From the NCBI GenBank assembly GCA_910579165.1, contig CAJTTF010000006.1:1-64000 (forward strand): a stretch of 64,000 bases of DNA, written 5' to 3'. The position numbers and the translations under genes were made by a program. Shown here one piece after another: positions 27,321-35,792 of the stretch. Below the pieces are notes generated by a model. The model had not been told where the DNA came from. It made no database searches and worked only from the letters and a program-made list of their open reading frames with translations. Source of the DNA: an uncultured Atopobiaceae bacterium. Lineage in GTDB: Bacteria > Actinomycetota > Coriobacteriia > Coriobacteriales > Atopobiaceae. Position 1 is the stretch's first letter, and each line of letters starts with the position of its first letter.

Positions 27321-28354
27321 TACCACCCCAACTGAAAGTAGAGAGCAAATCCAAGAGCAGCAAAGGCGGCGCTAATGATCCAGAATCTAAAGACAACCTT
27401 TGTTTCTGACCATCCTTTTTTCTCAAAATGATGATGTATGGGAGCCATAAGGAAAATGCGCTTACCCGTGCGCTTAAAGCTCACCACCTGCACAATAACA
27501 GAGAGCGCCTCTACAATGAACAACCCTCCCATCACAAGCGAGGTAATTTCAGTTTTCGTCAGAACTGCGAGGGCAGCAAAACTTGCTCCTAGTGCAAGAG
27601 AGCCGGTATCTCCCATAAAGATAGAGGCGGGATAGATGTTATACCAGAGAAAACCTACACACGCGCCACCTACGGCAACGGCAAAAATGCCCAGGGGCAA
27701 TTCATCGTACATGAAACAAACCATAGCCATAAAGACCATGACAACCAAAACAGATCCGCCGGAGAGACCATCGAGACCATCGGTAAGGTTTACCGCATTG
27801 GAAAGCCCGGCCAAAAGCAAGAACACAAAAATGACGTAGAGCCAAGGTATGGAAAAGGTAGATTCGCCGCACGGAATATTAATAGCAAGCACACCTAAAT
27901 CAATGCCAAAGCCTCCCGGGAAATTCACCACCGGTGAAATGCCCACCCAGTTAATTGCGGCCAAGCAAAAGACTACAGAGATAAGCGTTAAGGCAATCAT
28001 TTTTTGACATGGCGTGAGCCCCAAGGAACGGCCATGAGAGACCGATTCAATGTCGTCAACAATACCAAGAGCTCCTGTTGCAAGCAGTACCAGCAACAGG
28101 AGCACCAATGCAGCATTAAAACGTGCAAAGAGCAGGCAAGTAACTAAAACCGCCAAGATAATAATGGTACCGCCCATGGTTGGCGTGCCCTGTTTTGCCA
28201 GATGTGATTGGGGGCCATCGGCGCGAATTTGCTGACCAATTCCATCCTTTTTAAGAAAGCGAATAAAGAGTGGCATCACAAGGAGTGTGAATATAGTGGA
28301 AAAACCAAACGCCAAAAAGAGCGTGTAGGTTGGATAGGCACCAATTGCTAGCAT
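27320..28354 (-). CDS. mraY: Phospho-MurNAc-pentapeptide transferase
   Basis: Integral membrane enzyme making lipid I from UDP-MurNAc-pentapeptide and undecaprenyl phosphate. The 344-residue protein has about ten helices with the signatures KQGTPTMGG, DDIESVSHGRSLGLTPCQK, NLTDGLDGLSGG, FMGDTGSLALG and APIHHHFEKKGWSE. It overlaps murF by 7 bases at its start and murD at its stop. Confidence 0.97.
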   Translation of the reverse strand: MLAIGAYPTYTLFLAFGFSTIFTLLVMPLFIRFLKKDGIGQQIRADGPQSHLAKQGTPTMGGTIIILAVLVTCLLFARFNAALVLLLLVLLATGALGIVDDIESVSHGRSLGLTPCQKMIALTLISVVFCLAAINWVGISPVVNFPGGFGIDLGVLAINIPCGESTFSIPWLYVIFVFLLLAGLSNAVNLTDGLDGLSGGSVLVVMVFMAMVCFMYDELPLGIFAVAVGGACVGFLWYNIYPASIFMGDTGSLALGASFAALAVLTKTEITSLVMGGLFIVEALSVIVQVVSFKRTGKRIFLMAPIHHHFEKKGWSETKVVFRFWIISAAFAALGFALYFQLGW

Positions 28355-29934
28355 GTAGCGTTCATCTCCTTTGCAATGGCGTCAAGGGCCATGAAGCGCG
28401 ATCCTTTAACGAGGACGATGTCTTGTTCGGACTCTAGTATAGAAGAAAGCGCTTGTCTCGCATCCTCAGCATTTGCAACAAAGAGTATTTCTGTAGCCGT
28501 GGTTTTTCTCACCCCGACTTCTTTCTTGCTGTCTTCTTTGGCGACAGCCTCATTCTTGCTGTCTTCCTTCTTGACAGCTTCTTTTTTAGCAGCTTCATAC
28601 ATAGAGCGAGCATTTTCTCCGCCTACAAAAATGCAGGTTGAAAAGTGCTTTGATCCCGCGTATGCGCCAATTTGCTCATGCAGTTCCTTGGCTTTGTCGC
28701 CCAGCTCCCCCATCTCTCCCAGAACCGCAATCTTATTCCCAAAGGACGGCAGCGACTCTAATAGATTAAGCGCCGACATCATGGAAGCGGGATTTGCGTT
28801 GTAAGAATCGTCGATAAAACGTGCGCCGCCTGGAAGCGTCTTCATCTCAGCACGAAGTGAAGTTGCCCGCATACCTTCAATTTGCTTGGCCGCCTCATGA
28901 GGCTCGCATCCAACGTATTCCGCAATAGCTAGGGCGAAGAGAGCGTCAAGGGGCATATGCTCACCCAAAAGCGGGCACGCTACCTCTACGGCAATTCCCT
29001 CATGAGAGAGATACGTAAAACGTGTGGTCCCATTCTGGGTGAGAACGATACTCTGAAGACGCGCATACGGTTGCAGACAGGAATTGGTTGAGGCACTTAA
29101 TCCCTGATTATTCGTAGTTAGAAGCTCTACGCTAACGCCTTCTTTTTGGGCAAATGTTTGCGCGATAAAAGTCAAATAGTCGTCATTCCCGTCAAGAAAA
29201 AGAACGGGTGTCAAATGAGCGGCTGCCGAAAGAGCGACGGCCGAAGAACATGTACTTGTGGCAGGTGAAATCCAGTGGACCATTTCAGCCTTTGCGCGTG
29301 CGATGTTTTCTTGAGAGCCCAGAATACCAATGTGGGCTGTCCCAATATTGGTAATACATCCTAGATTAGGAAGAGCAACAGAGGAAATGGTGTCAATCTC
29401 ACCTGCGTGGTCCATGCCCATCTCGCACACAAAGACTTCTTGCCCCTCAGGAGCGTTTAGGATGGTAAGCGGTACGCCTATCACAGAGTTGAAGTTTCCC
29501 TCGTTAGAAAAAGTCTTGTAGCGAGCAGACAGAGTTGCCTTCAGCATCTGGCGAGTTGTGGTCTTCCCCACCGATCCGGTGACTCCTACGGTAAGCCAAC
29601 CTTCACGCTTCCGATAAGCACGCGCAAGTGTCTGCAAGAAAACAAATGGATTATCATCTTTCGCGCGAAGAAGTACGGCTCCGTTACTCTTGGCACACAT
29701 AAGCTCTGAGGAACGTGCTTCTCGGCACATAACGACACCTTTCGCCCCCGCCTCTATTGCAGAGATTGTAAAATCGTTACCGTCGCGCTTCTCGCCTACA
29801 AAACACACAAACGTTGATCCCTGCTTGATTGCACGCGTGTCGTTTGTGAACGAGCGCATCTCTTGCGAGGGGTCGCCCGCAAGGAGCACGGCGCCCGTAA
29901 GCGCACAAATCTTCTGAGCAGATTCTTTCAGCAT
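28348..29934 (-). CDS. murF: UDP-MurNAc-tripeptide--D-alanyl-D-alanine ligase
   Basis: Adds D-Ala-D-Ala to complete the muropeptide. The 528-residue Mur ligase shows VTGSVGKTTTRQMLKATL (ATP loop), FVCEMGMDHAGEID, TNIGTAHIGILGS and FIDDSYNANPASMMSAL. It is longer than the usual 450 residues, partly because of a Lys/Glu repeat at about 446-475 between domain 3 elements. The start ATG shares a base with the ftsI stop. murE, normally just upstream, is not present. Confidence 0.95.
   Translation of the reverse strand: MLKESAQKICALTGAVLLAGDPSQEMRSFTNDTRAIKQGSTFVCFVGEKRDGNDFTISAIEAGAKGVVMCREARSSELMCAKSNGAVLLRAKDDNPFVFLQTLARAYRKREGWLTVGVTGSVGKTTTRQMLKATLSARYKTFSNEGNFNSVIGVPLTILNAPEGQEVFVCEMGMDHAGEIDTISSVALPNLGCITNIGTAHIGILGSQENIARAKAEMVHWISPATSTCSSAVALSAAAHLTPVLFLDGNDDYLTFIAQTFAQKEGVSVELLTTNNQGLSASTNSCLQPYARLQSIVLTQNGTTRFTYLSHEGIAVEVACPLLGEHMPLDALFALAIAEYVGCEPHEAAKQIEGMRATSLRAEMKTLPGGARFIDDSYNANPASMMSALNLLESLPSFGNKIAVLGEMGELGDKAKELHEQIGAYAGSKHFSTCIFVGGENARSMYEAAKKEAVKKEDSKNEAVAKEDSKKEVGVRKTTATEILFVANAEDARQALSSILESEQDIVLVKGSRFMALDAIAKEMNATC
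28525..28584 (-). repeat. 30-base tandem repeat inside murF
   Basis: Two 30-base units (28555-28584 and 28525-28554 on the minus strand) encode KEAVKKEDSK and NEAVAKEDSK, residues 451-470 of MurF, and are flanked by partial units (KKEA before, KKEVG after). They insert a charged, helix-prone segment in an essential enzyme without disturbing frame. Confidence 0.85.
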
Positions 29935-31988
29935 TAGAGCGTGGTGCCTATTCCCATGTCTAAAAGAGCTTCTTTCATGATTTGTGTAAAGGTGGGCACT
30001 GAGGCTGTTTCGGCAACGGTTGCTACATCGTTATAACCAACAAACACAAGAACCTGCGGGTCATTCGTGGGAGCAAAGCCAATAAATGATGAGTAGTAGC
30101 TCCCCTTCTTATACGATCCAGTGGAAGAGGCTTGCTCGCCGGTACCCGTCTTTCCTGAGATTTGGTAGCCCTCAATTTGTGCCTTCTTGGCCGTACCATT
30201 CATGACAACCGAATTCATCATGGCGGCAACTTGGGAAGCAGATTCTGCGCTTATTACTTGTGGACCGCTTGGCCAATCGACCTTATCGTTTCCTTTATAA
30301 AGCAAGAAATGGGGAGTCTCAAGAACCCCGCCATTGGCGATGGCACCCACCGCGCGCACTGTTTGAATGCTGGGGATGGAAAGTGCTTGGCCAAAGGCAT
30401 TGGCTCCGGCTATGGTTGAGGTAGCTTCCTCTGGATCCGTGACGATACCTTCCGCCTCTCCGGGATAATCAATGCCAGTCAGTTTTCCTATTCCAAAGTT
30501 GGCATAACCGGTCTCCAGAGCCGTGGTGCCCAGCTCACGCGAAAGGAGGACGGCGCCTACATTTGAAGATCGTTCCAAAATGTTGGTGACAGACATGGAT
30601 TCAGTAGCACTTCGCTGCGTAGCGTCCTTAACGGTATCGTCGCCTACTTTAATAGAGGGTGGTACCGAGAAAACAGAAGCCGGTGTAAAGGTTTTAGCTT
30701 CTATTCCCAGGCCTGCAAGCAGTACTTTCATGACTGAACCGGGCTCATAAGCGTTACTAACGCCTGCTAGATTTAAAGAATCAGGATCAAGATTCTCCTG
30801 GTTCGTCAGGTCTAAGAAAGGCGTTGAACACATGGCGAGAATCTCCCCCGTTTTGGGTTGGGTCACAATGGCCTGCGCGCGCGCGGCCTTGTTGGTCTTC
30901 ATACCATCAGTAATGGCTTGTTCTGCGGCTTGCTGGATATTGACATCAAGACTAATCATGATATCTGTACCATTTTTAGCGGGAATCTCTTCGTAAGCGC
31001 CGCCTGCGATAGGGGTCCCGTACAGCCCCGTTTCCATAACCTTCTCGCCGTTTTTACCGCTGAGAACATCGTTATACTCAAGCTCCAACCCGGTGAGCCC
31101 CTCGCCGTCCGTCCCCACAACACCCAAAACTTGCCCGGCGGTGGCGCCATAGGGATAGATGCGTTTCATATCAGAAAGGGTGTAGACGCCTTGAATGTCT
31201 GCATCGTCTAAATCGCTCAGCGTCTTTTTAGCTACATCGCTCTCCACTTTCTTTTTGAGATAGACAAAGGTCGTGTCTTTAGTGACAAGTGGTAGGTAAT
31301 CATCGGCCGTACCGCCTAGATTGGCAGCTAAGATATCGGCAGCTTTTTGCCCATCCTTAATTTCATGCGGATTGGCGTAGAGCGTTTTGCACTCAACGCT
31401 GGCCGCCAGCACATTGCCATTCCTGTCGTAAATCGTTCCGCGTTTAGCGTGTATAACAAAGGTGTTTGTGCGGTTGTCGCGCGCCTCTTGCGCCAAAACA
31501 GAGCCGTCAATGATTTGAAGCCAGAACAAACGTCCCGCCACAAGGGCCAGGACGATTAAAAGCCCTATCGCAATTTTGTGCGTTTTATCCGAGAAACTCC
31601 CCAAGCCCGCACCAGATTCTGCGCGTGCGTAGGAAGTCCCTTTTAGGTTGACCGCATCCTTTAGTTGGGAAAAGAGAGATGCACTAGGAGATTCATTATT
31701 TCCGCGGGAGTTGCGTGAAGAGCGAAATTGCGGGGCGTCCGCGTTGCGAGAGTTTCGTGAAGTGCGGGATATTGTGGCATCCCCATTACGAGATTGGGAG
31801 GCGTTGTGCGAGCTGCGGGATTGTGTGGTGTTATGCGAGCTACGAGAACTGTGTGAAGAACGAGATTTCTGGGCAACGTGCGAGTTGCGAATAGAGCGGT
31901 GCGTAGCGGAAGAATCGCTCTTTCGTCTTCCGGGAAGCTCACTTCTCTTACTCTTAGTACCTGGCTTGTTTTTCTTATCGGTTCCCAC
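29934..31988 (-). CDS. ftsI: Septal penicillin-binding transpeptidase FtsI
   Basis: Class B penicillin-binding protein that cross-links septal peptidoglycan. The 684-residue protein has a Ser/Arg/Asn/His-rich cytoplasmic tail (about 1-135), one membrane anchor (139-158), a pedestal domain and a C-terminal transpeptidase with the active-site SVMK tetrad (EPGSVMKVLL), SSN (ERSSNVGA) and KTG (SGKTGTGEQ). No PASTA domains follow. It sits between ftsL and murF in the dcw cluster. The long tail consists of repeated short motifs such as SRSSH and SRNSR. Confidence 0.94.
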   Translation of the reverse strand: MGTDKKNKPGTKSKRSELPGRRKSDSSATHRSIRNSHVAQKSRSSHSSRSSHNTTQSRSSHNASQSRNGDATISRTSRNSRNADAPQFRSSRNSRGNNESPSASLFSQLKDAVNLKGTSYARAESGAGLGSFSDKTHKIAIGLLIVLALVAGRLFWLQIIDGSVLAQEARDNRTNTFVIHAKRGTIYDRNGNVLAASVECKTLYANPHEIKDGQKAADILAANLGGTADDYLPLVTKDTTFVYLKKKVESDVAKKTLSDLDDADIQGVYTLSDMKRIYPYGATAGQVLGVVGTDGEGLTGLELEYNDVLSGKNGEKVMETGLYGTPIAGGAYEEIPAKNGTDIMISLDVNIQQAAEQAITDGMKTNKAARAQAIVTQPKTGEILAMCSTPFLDLTNQENLDPDSLNLAGVSNAYEPGSVMKVLLAGLGIEAKTFTPASVFSVPPSIKVGDDTVKDATQRSATESMSVTNILERSSNVGAVLLSRELGTTALETGYANFGIGKLTGIDYPGEAEGIVTDPEEATSTIAGANAFGQALSIPSIQTVRAVGAIANGGVLETPHFLLYKGNDKVDWPSGPQVISAESASQVAAMMNSVVMNGTAKKAQIEGYQISGKTGTGEQASSTGSYKKGSYYSSFIGFAPTNDPQVLVFVGYNDVATVAETASVPTFTQIMKEALLDMGIGTTL

Positions 31989-32156
31989 GTTACAATCCTA
32001 AATATCTGCTTCTTATTGGCAGTTCATTAGTACGACCTCACGGTAACGGTCTTTTGGAAGCTGTGCACAGTAGCAGTTTCACACCAACAACCTTACAACG
32101 CAGAAGGCGAGCGCAACAAACGCTGCGTCCCGCCTTTGTTTGTTTGTAGAAACGTT

Positions 32157-32588
32157 CTACTTCTGTGAAAGGTCCACATGAATGGTCTCGCCTGCGCCGG
32201 CATAGACCATATTATATTTCTGAGTAGCAAGATTTGCGATACGCGTGTTGTTGGAAAGCGCATTAATTTCTATTTGCAGAGCGCGATTGGTATCCTGAGC
32301 GGAAGAAACTTCCTGCTTAAGCGCATTGTTTTCCTGAAGTTTTCCCACGGTAGAAGCACACACCCCTACCCTAATGAGACCCAGTCCAAACACAAGAGTA
32401 GAGACAACAAGCACGGTTTTAAAAGCGCTCACAATTGATGCAGAGACGCCCTTTTTTGCTTGAGCATCGCGTCCAGCTCCGCGCAAAACGCGAGAAGGAC
32501 CAATCTGAGGATTTCTGGAGGGTTCTACTTGCACTGGTACGTTAGCGTATCCGTACCAATCCCTCTGTACTGCTCCATATGCGGCCAT
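32157..32588 (-). CDS. ftsL: FtsL-like divisome protein
   Basis: A small bitopic protein of 143 residues: an N-terminal cytoplasmic part of about 50 residues, a membrane segment at about 57-75 (FKTVLVVSTLVFGLGLI) and a short extracytoplasmic coiled coil with NALKQEVSSAQDTNRALQIEI. Sequence identity among FtsL proteins is low; the call rests on this architecture and on its place between rsmH and ftsI. FtsL works with FtsQ/DivIB and FtsB/DivIC to activate FtsW-FtsI. Confidence 0.82.
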   Translation of the reverse strand: MAAYGAVQRDWYGYANVPVQVEPSRNPQIGPSRVLRGAGRDAQAKKGVSASIVSAFKTVLVVSTLVFGLGLIRVGVCASTVGKLQENNALKQEVSSAQDTNRALQIEINALSNNTRIANLATQKYNMVYAGAGETIHVDLSQK

Positions 32589-32672
32589 TGTGTTCCTTCC
32601 CTTGTTGCTTCTGCAAGCGTTTTGTTCCGAGCGCTCTATTTCTAGCGCTGCACTTGCTGCTCGTGTTGCTGC

Positions 32673-32710
32673 TTATCGGTGTTTCTCGATGTTTATCGGT
32701 TTATAGGTGT
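32673..32710. repeat. Two-copy degenerate repeat in the rsmH-ftsL spacer
   Basis: Units TTATCGGTGTTTCTCGATGT (32673-32692) and TTATCGGTTTATAGGTGT (32693-32710) are adjacent direct repeats in the 193-base spacer. No gene is visible in the spacer. Confidence 0.5.
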
Positions 32711-32781
32711 TAGCAATACTTTTGAGTGCTCGGTTATGTTTATTTATGGTTACCTGCCGTCTTAGCGTGTGTGTGCACCTT

Positions 32782-33795
32782 TTAGTGAGTGCTCTTATCT
32801 TTCGGCCGTAAAGGCGGATAAAGCTTTTGGGCAACACGCAACTTTGCACTGCGCGCGCGCGGATTATCTTCAATCTCTGCGTCCGTTGGCGCAATGGCGT
32901 GTTTCGTTATGACGTCAACTATCTCCACGTTATGGCATACACACTGAGGTAGGTCCGGGGGGCAAATACACCCACGACTGAGCTCGTTAAACGTATGCTT
33001 TACCAGGCGATCTTCTTTTGAGTGATACGAAATAGCAGCAATGCGGCCCTCTGGGAGAAGCCAACGAACTGCTGAATCAAGGCCCTTCTCGAGAGCAACC
33101 ATTTCTTGATTTACCTCCATGCGGAGCGCTTGAAAAGTCTTCTTCGCTGGGTGCTTTTTGGCGCGCGCATCAACCGGATAGCACGAACGAACAAGCTCAG
33201 CGAGTTCTGTCGTTGTGTTTATAGGGGTGACGGCGCGTTTTTCAACAATACGTTTTGCAATACGCGCGGCGTACTTCTCGTCTGCGTACATCGTGAGAAT
33301 CCGGGTGAGGTCGGCTGTGTTGTAGGTGTTGATGACCTCTTGTGCGGTTTTAGTGTGTTTCCCCGGATTCATACGCATATCAAGCGGGGCATCGGCGCGA
33401 TAGGAAAATCCGCGTGTGCCCTCGTCAAATTGGAACGATGAAACGCCCAGGTCAAAAAGAATCCTGTTGATACCTGGAATGTTTTGTTCTAAAAGCAAGC
33501 GATCAAGCTCACCAAAATTGCCATGAATGAAGCAAATGGTGGGCTTATTGGGCAAAGGCGATAGGTCATCGCCAAGAAGCCCCGCCGCTTGGAACTGCTT
33601 CTGTGATGCTTGAAGCGCTGCCTCATCTTGATCAATGCCCACGAAAGTGCCTTGCTCATCAAGCTTGTGCGCAAGTGCCAGTCCATGTCCTGCCCCTCCC
33701 AACGTACAATCCACTACGATGTCTGAAGGTCTGGGATCAAGTGCGGCAAGTACCTCTTCTTTTAGAACCGGTACGTGGTGATATTCGACTGTCAA
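32782..33795 (-). CDS. rsmH: 16S rRNA m4C1402 methyltransferase
   Basis: Methylates N4 of C1402 in 16S rRNA using S-adenosylmethionine. Visible signatures in 337 residues: YHHVPVLKEEVL at the start, DCTLGGAGHGLALA (SAM site), ILFDLGVSSFQFDEGTRGFSYR, FQALRMEVNQE and AAISYHSKEDRLVKH. The start is a TTG with AAGGAGA 6-7 bases upstream. It follows mraZ by 41 bases, the standard first pair of the dcw cluster. Confidence 0.97.
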   Translation of the reverse strand: MTVEYHHVPVLKEEVLAALDPRPSDIVVDCTLGGAGHGLALAHKLDEQGTFVGIDQDEAALQASQKQFQAAGLLGDDLSPLPNKPTICFIHGNFGELDRLLLEQNIPGINRILFDLGVSSFQFDEGTRGFSYRADAPLDMRMNPGKHTKTAQEVINTYNTADLTRILTMYADEKYAARIAKRIVEKRAVTPINTTTELAELVRSCYPVDARAKKHPAKKTFQALRMEVNQEMVALEKGLDSAVRWLLPEGRIAAISYHSKEDRLVKHTFNELSRGCICPPDLPQCVCHNVEIVDVITKHAIAPTDAEIEDNPRARSAKLRVAQKLYPPLRPKDKSTH

Positions 33796-33836
33796 GGGGT
33801 TCTCCTTAGAAAGGACCCAGGGCGTGCGTCCGCTCG

Positions 33837-34271
33837 CTAGTCTTCCGTAAACATGATGGCGTCAAAGTCTTGCTCAAAAGCAGCTTGGCTCTCCTGCCAT
33901 CTATCTGGATTCCAAATCTCAAAGTGATCATCGTTTCCCACAATCACCACTTCCTGATTGAGTCCAAACTGTTTGCGGATCTTCTCGGGGATTTTGCCCA
34001 GCGCAATGCGACCGGCTGAATCGATATCCACATGGACCGTCTGGCCATTCAGAAAACGACGCAGCTTGTCATCTGCCGCACTCCGTGGATTAAAGCCGTT
34101 GGGAAAACTGCTTTCCACCCAGGCTTTATGTCCCTCGGGAGTGAACCCATACAAAGCCGATGCTGCTGGCACAATGCAAACTTCCCGATCGAACTCACGG
34201 CGAAATTCGGCAGGCAACGTAAGACGCACTTTTGCGTCGAGCGTATGTTGTTTACTGCCGGTTAAATACAC
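33837..34271 (-). CDS. mraZ: Transcriptional regulator MraZ
   Basis: DNA-binding repressor of the dcw operon with two SpoVT/AbrB-type beta-fold repeats. The 144-residue protein shows the two DxxxR-type signatures: HTLDAKVRLTLPAEFR near the start and VDIDSAGRIALGKIP in the second half. It starts with a GTG preceded by AAAGGA. The upstream region carries five direct repeats matching known MraZ operators, so self-repression is likely. Confidence 0.95.
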   Translation of the reverse strand: MYLTGSKQHTLDAKVRLTLPAEFRREFDREVCIVPAASALYGFTPEGHKAWVESSFPNGFNPRSAADDKLRRFLNGQTVHVDIDSAGRIALGKIPEKIRKQFGLNQEVVIVGNDDHFEIWNPDRWQESQAAFEQDFDAIMFTED

Positions 34272-34850
34272 CGTTGTCCTTTCTCGATAAGTCGTTTATC
34301 CGGGTTTACAAGGAAGCATCACACGCACCAGTTTCCTGGGCAGTCCGACCATCCCGTCATCCGGATGCAATGAAGGCCATGCGCGCCGTGTGTTTAAACA
34401 ACGAAGACGGCTGCGTTTTTTCTGTGTGTCTTCGTTGCCGGGGTGCTGCATTTTGTGCAGACGGCAAAGCCTTCATAGTTGCCAGAGCAAAGCATCTACT
34501 TTGCTGATTGAATTTTATGGGTAATTAAAACATTTCGCAACACTTTCTCCCACTTTGTGACATTTTCTAACATTTTGCCCTTGTGCTTCGTGCAAGGGCT
34601 CATACCATATCTTGTGGTTTGAAGGGATACCAAGGCTTTCGGGGATAGATTCTGCAAAGGCGCAGGTCAGACCCGAAAACTTGTTCGGTTATTGAGAAAA
34701 GCGCAGATAGACTGCTACATTTTTAGATTACTGGGGGCTAATTGATTGGATTTCGTGCGAAAAATCAAAGGAAAAACGTTGATTGAGCGTGCACGAGCAG
34801 GCAAGACGTCTTCTTGTTGCCACTCATCACATTTTCTCCACAATTATGAA
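34272..34850 (-). other. 579-base xerD-mraZ region: promoter, operators and structured leader
   Basis: The only gene-free stretch over 300 bases. From the mraZ side outward it holds: the mraZ ribosome site; a 10-base perfect inverted repeat (34399-34408 with 34428-34437) whose downstream arm runs into TTTAAAC; a 7-base hairpin (34483-34489 with 34496-34502); five 10-base operator repeats (34531-34580); the motif CCCTTGCACGAAGCA (34598-34584) shared with ftsZ; a second shared motif (34725-34711); then unremarkable sequence to the xerD stop. A 91-codon plus-strand frame across this region has no coding character. Confidence 0.65.
34531..34580 (-). promoter_or_regulatory. Array of five MraZ-type operator repeats
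   Basis: On the minus strand the hexamer A/G-A-A-(A/G)-T-G occurs five times at an exact 10-base period (GAAATG, AAAGTG, AAAGTG, AAAATG, AAAATG). MraZ of several bacteria binds direct AAAGTG or TGGGN repeats with this same spacing next to its own promoter. A possible promoter with -35 TTGCAC (34595-34590) and a weak -10 TGTTAG (34572-34567), spaced 17, would place the -10 inside the array, fitting repression by MraZ. Confidence 0.75.
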
Positions 34851-35783
34851 TCAGGAAGCGTGCGAGCATGCGTTTGCGCGTGGATGCGCAGTAAGGTACA
34901 CGCCCTTTATATGTGATTGCTCAAGATGTGTATATATTTGTGTTGTTTGGATATCGGCGTGACCCAAAATCTCTTGCACCACTCTAAGATCCGCTCCCCC
35001 TTCTAACATATGTGTGGCAAAACTGTGCCGCAGCATATGCGGATGCAACCCTTCAATCCCCACAACACGACCGGCTCTTTCCACGATAGTATGCACAGCC
35101 TGCCGAGAAATGCGCCCTCCAGCCTGATTAAGAAAGACCGCTCCCTCACTCGCAGCGATGCGAGCCTTCTGGCCGTTACCCTTGCTTAAGTGAGGATAGC
35201 CAAATTCTAGATAATCGCGAAGTGCCTGTTGCGCCGTCCCTAAGAACGGAACCAGGCGCTCCTTGGAACCTTTTCCTAAAACACGCAGGAGTTCGTTTTC
35301 AAAATCAACTCGGAGAATATTGAGCCCCACTAACTCACTCACTCGAAGTCCCCCACCGTAAAGCACTTCTAAAATGGCACGATCTCTATAGCCTGCAGGG
35401 TTGGTAGGCCATCTTTGATCAAGGAGTCGTGCGATATCCTCTGGCCCCAAGAACGAAGGCAAGACGTTGGGGATTTTTGGTGGTGTAATATGCGCGGTGG
35501 GGTGATTCTTACACAAACGCTCAGCAACCATAAAACGATGAATTCCCCGCACTGCGGATAGATTGCGCCTAACTGAACGAGCAGAGAGCCCTTCTTGGCT
35601 TAGGTAAGCGAGATACCTTTCAATATCCTGGCGCTTAATTGTCTCTGGATTGGTGAGATCGTTCTGTTTAAGCCACGCAAGATAGCGCCTCAAATCACGG
35701 CGATAGGCGGCAACGGTGTTTTTTGAAGAGCCGCGCTCAATCTGAAGGAAATCAAGAAACGCAGAGAGAGCGTCTTCCATCAT
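34851..35783 (-). CDS. xerD: XerC/XerD-type tyrosine recombinase
   Basis: Site-specific recombinase that resolves chromosome dimers at dif. The 310-residue protein has the N-terminal SAM-like DNA-binding domain (SAFLDFLQIERGSSKNTV) and a catalytic domain with Arg in GGLRVSELVGL, Lys in GKGSKERLVPF, the His-x-x-Arg box HMLRHSFATHML, the second His in ILGHADIQTTQ and the nucleophile Tyr in IYTHL. XerD and XerC are hard to tell apart alone; its place after pyrG and before mraZ resembles actinobacterial xerD after pyrG. About 12 extra residues follow the usual end. Confidence 0.9.
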   Translation of the reverse strand: MMEDALSAFLDFLQIERGSSKNTVAAYRRDLRRYLAWLKQNDLTNPETIKRQDIERYLAYLSQEGLSARSVRRNLSAVRGIHRFMVAERLCKNHPTAHITPPKIPNVLPSFLGPEDIARLLDQRWPTNPAGYRDRAILEVLYGGGLRVSELVGLNILRVDFENELLRVLGKGSKERLVPFLGTAQQALRDYLEFGYPHLSKGNGQKARIAASEGAVFLNQAGGRISRQAVHTIVERAGRVVGIEGLHPHMLRHSFATHMLEGGADLRVVQEILGHADIQTTQIYTHLEQSHIKGVYLTAHPRANACSHAS

Positions 35784-35792
35784 GGGAGATAA

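Noticed and set aside
34232..34507. Possible small plus-strand gene across the mraZ start and leader
   Set aside because: No ribosome site, no coding character, and it overlaps the start of mraZ; the hairpins better explain the region.
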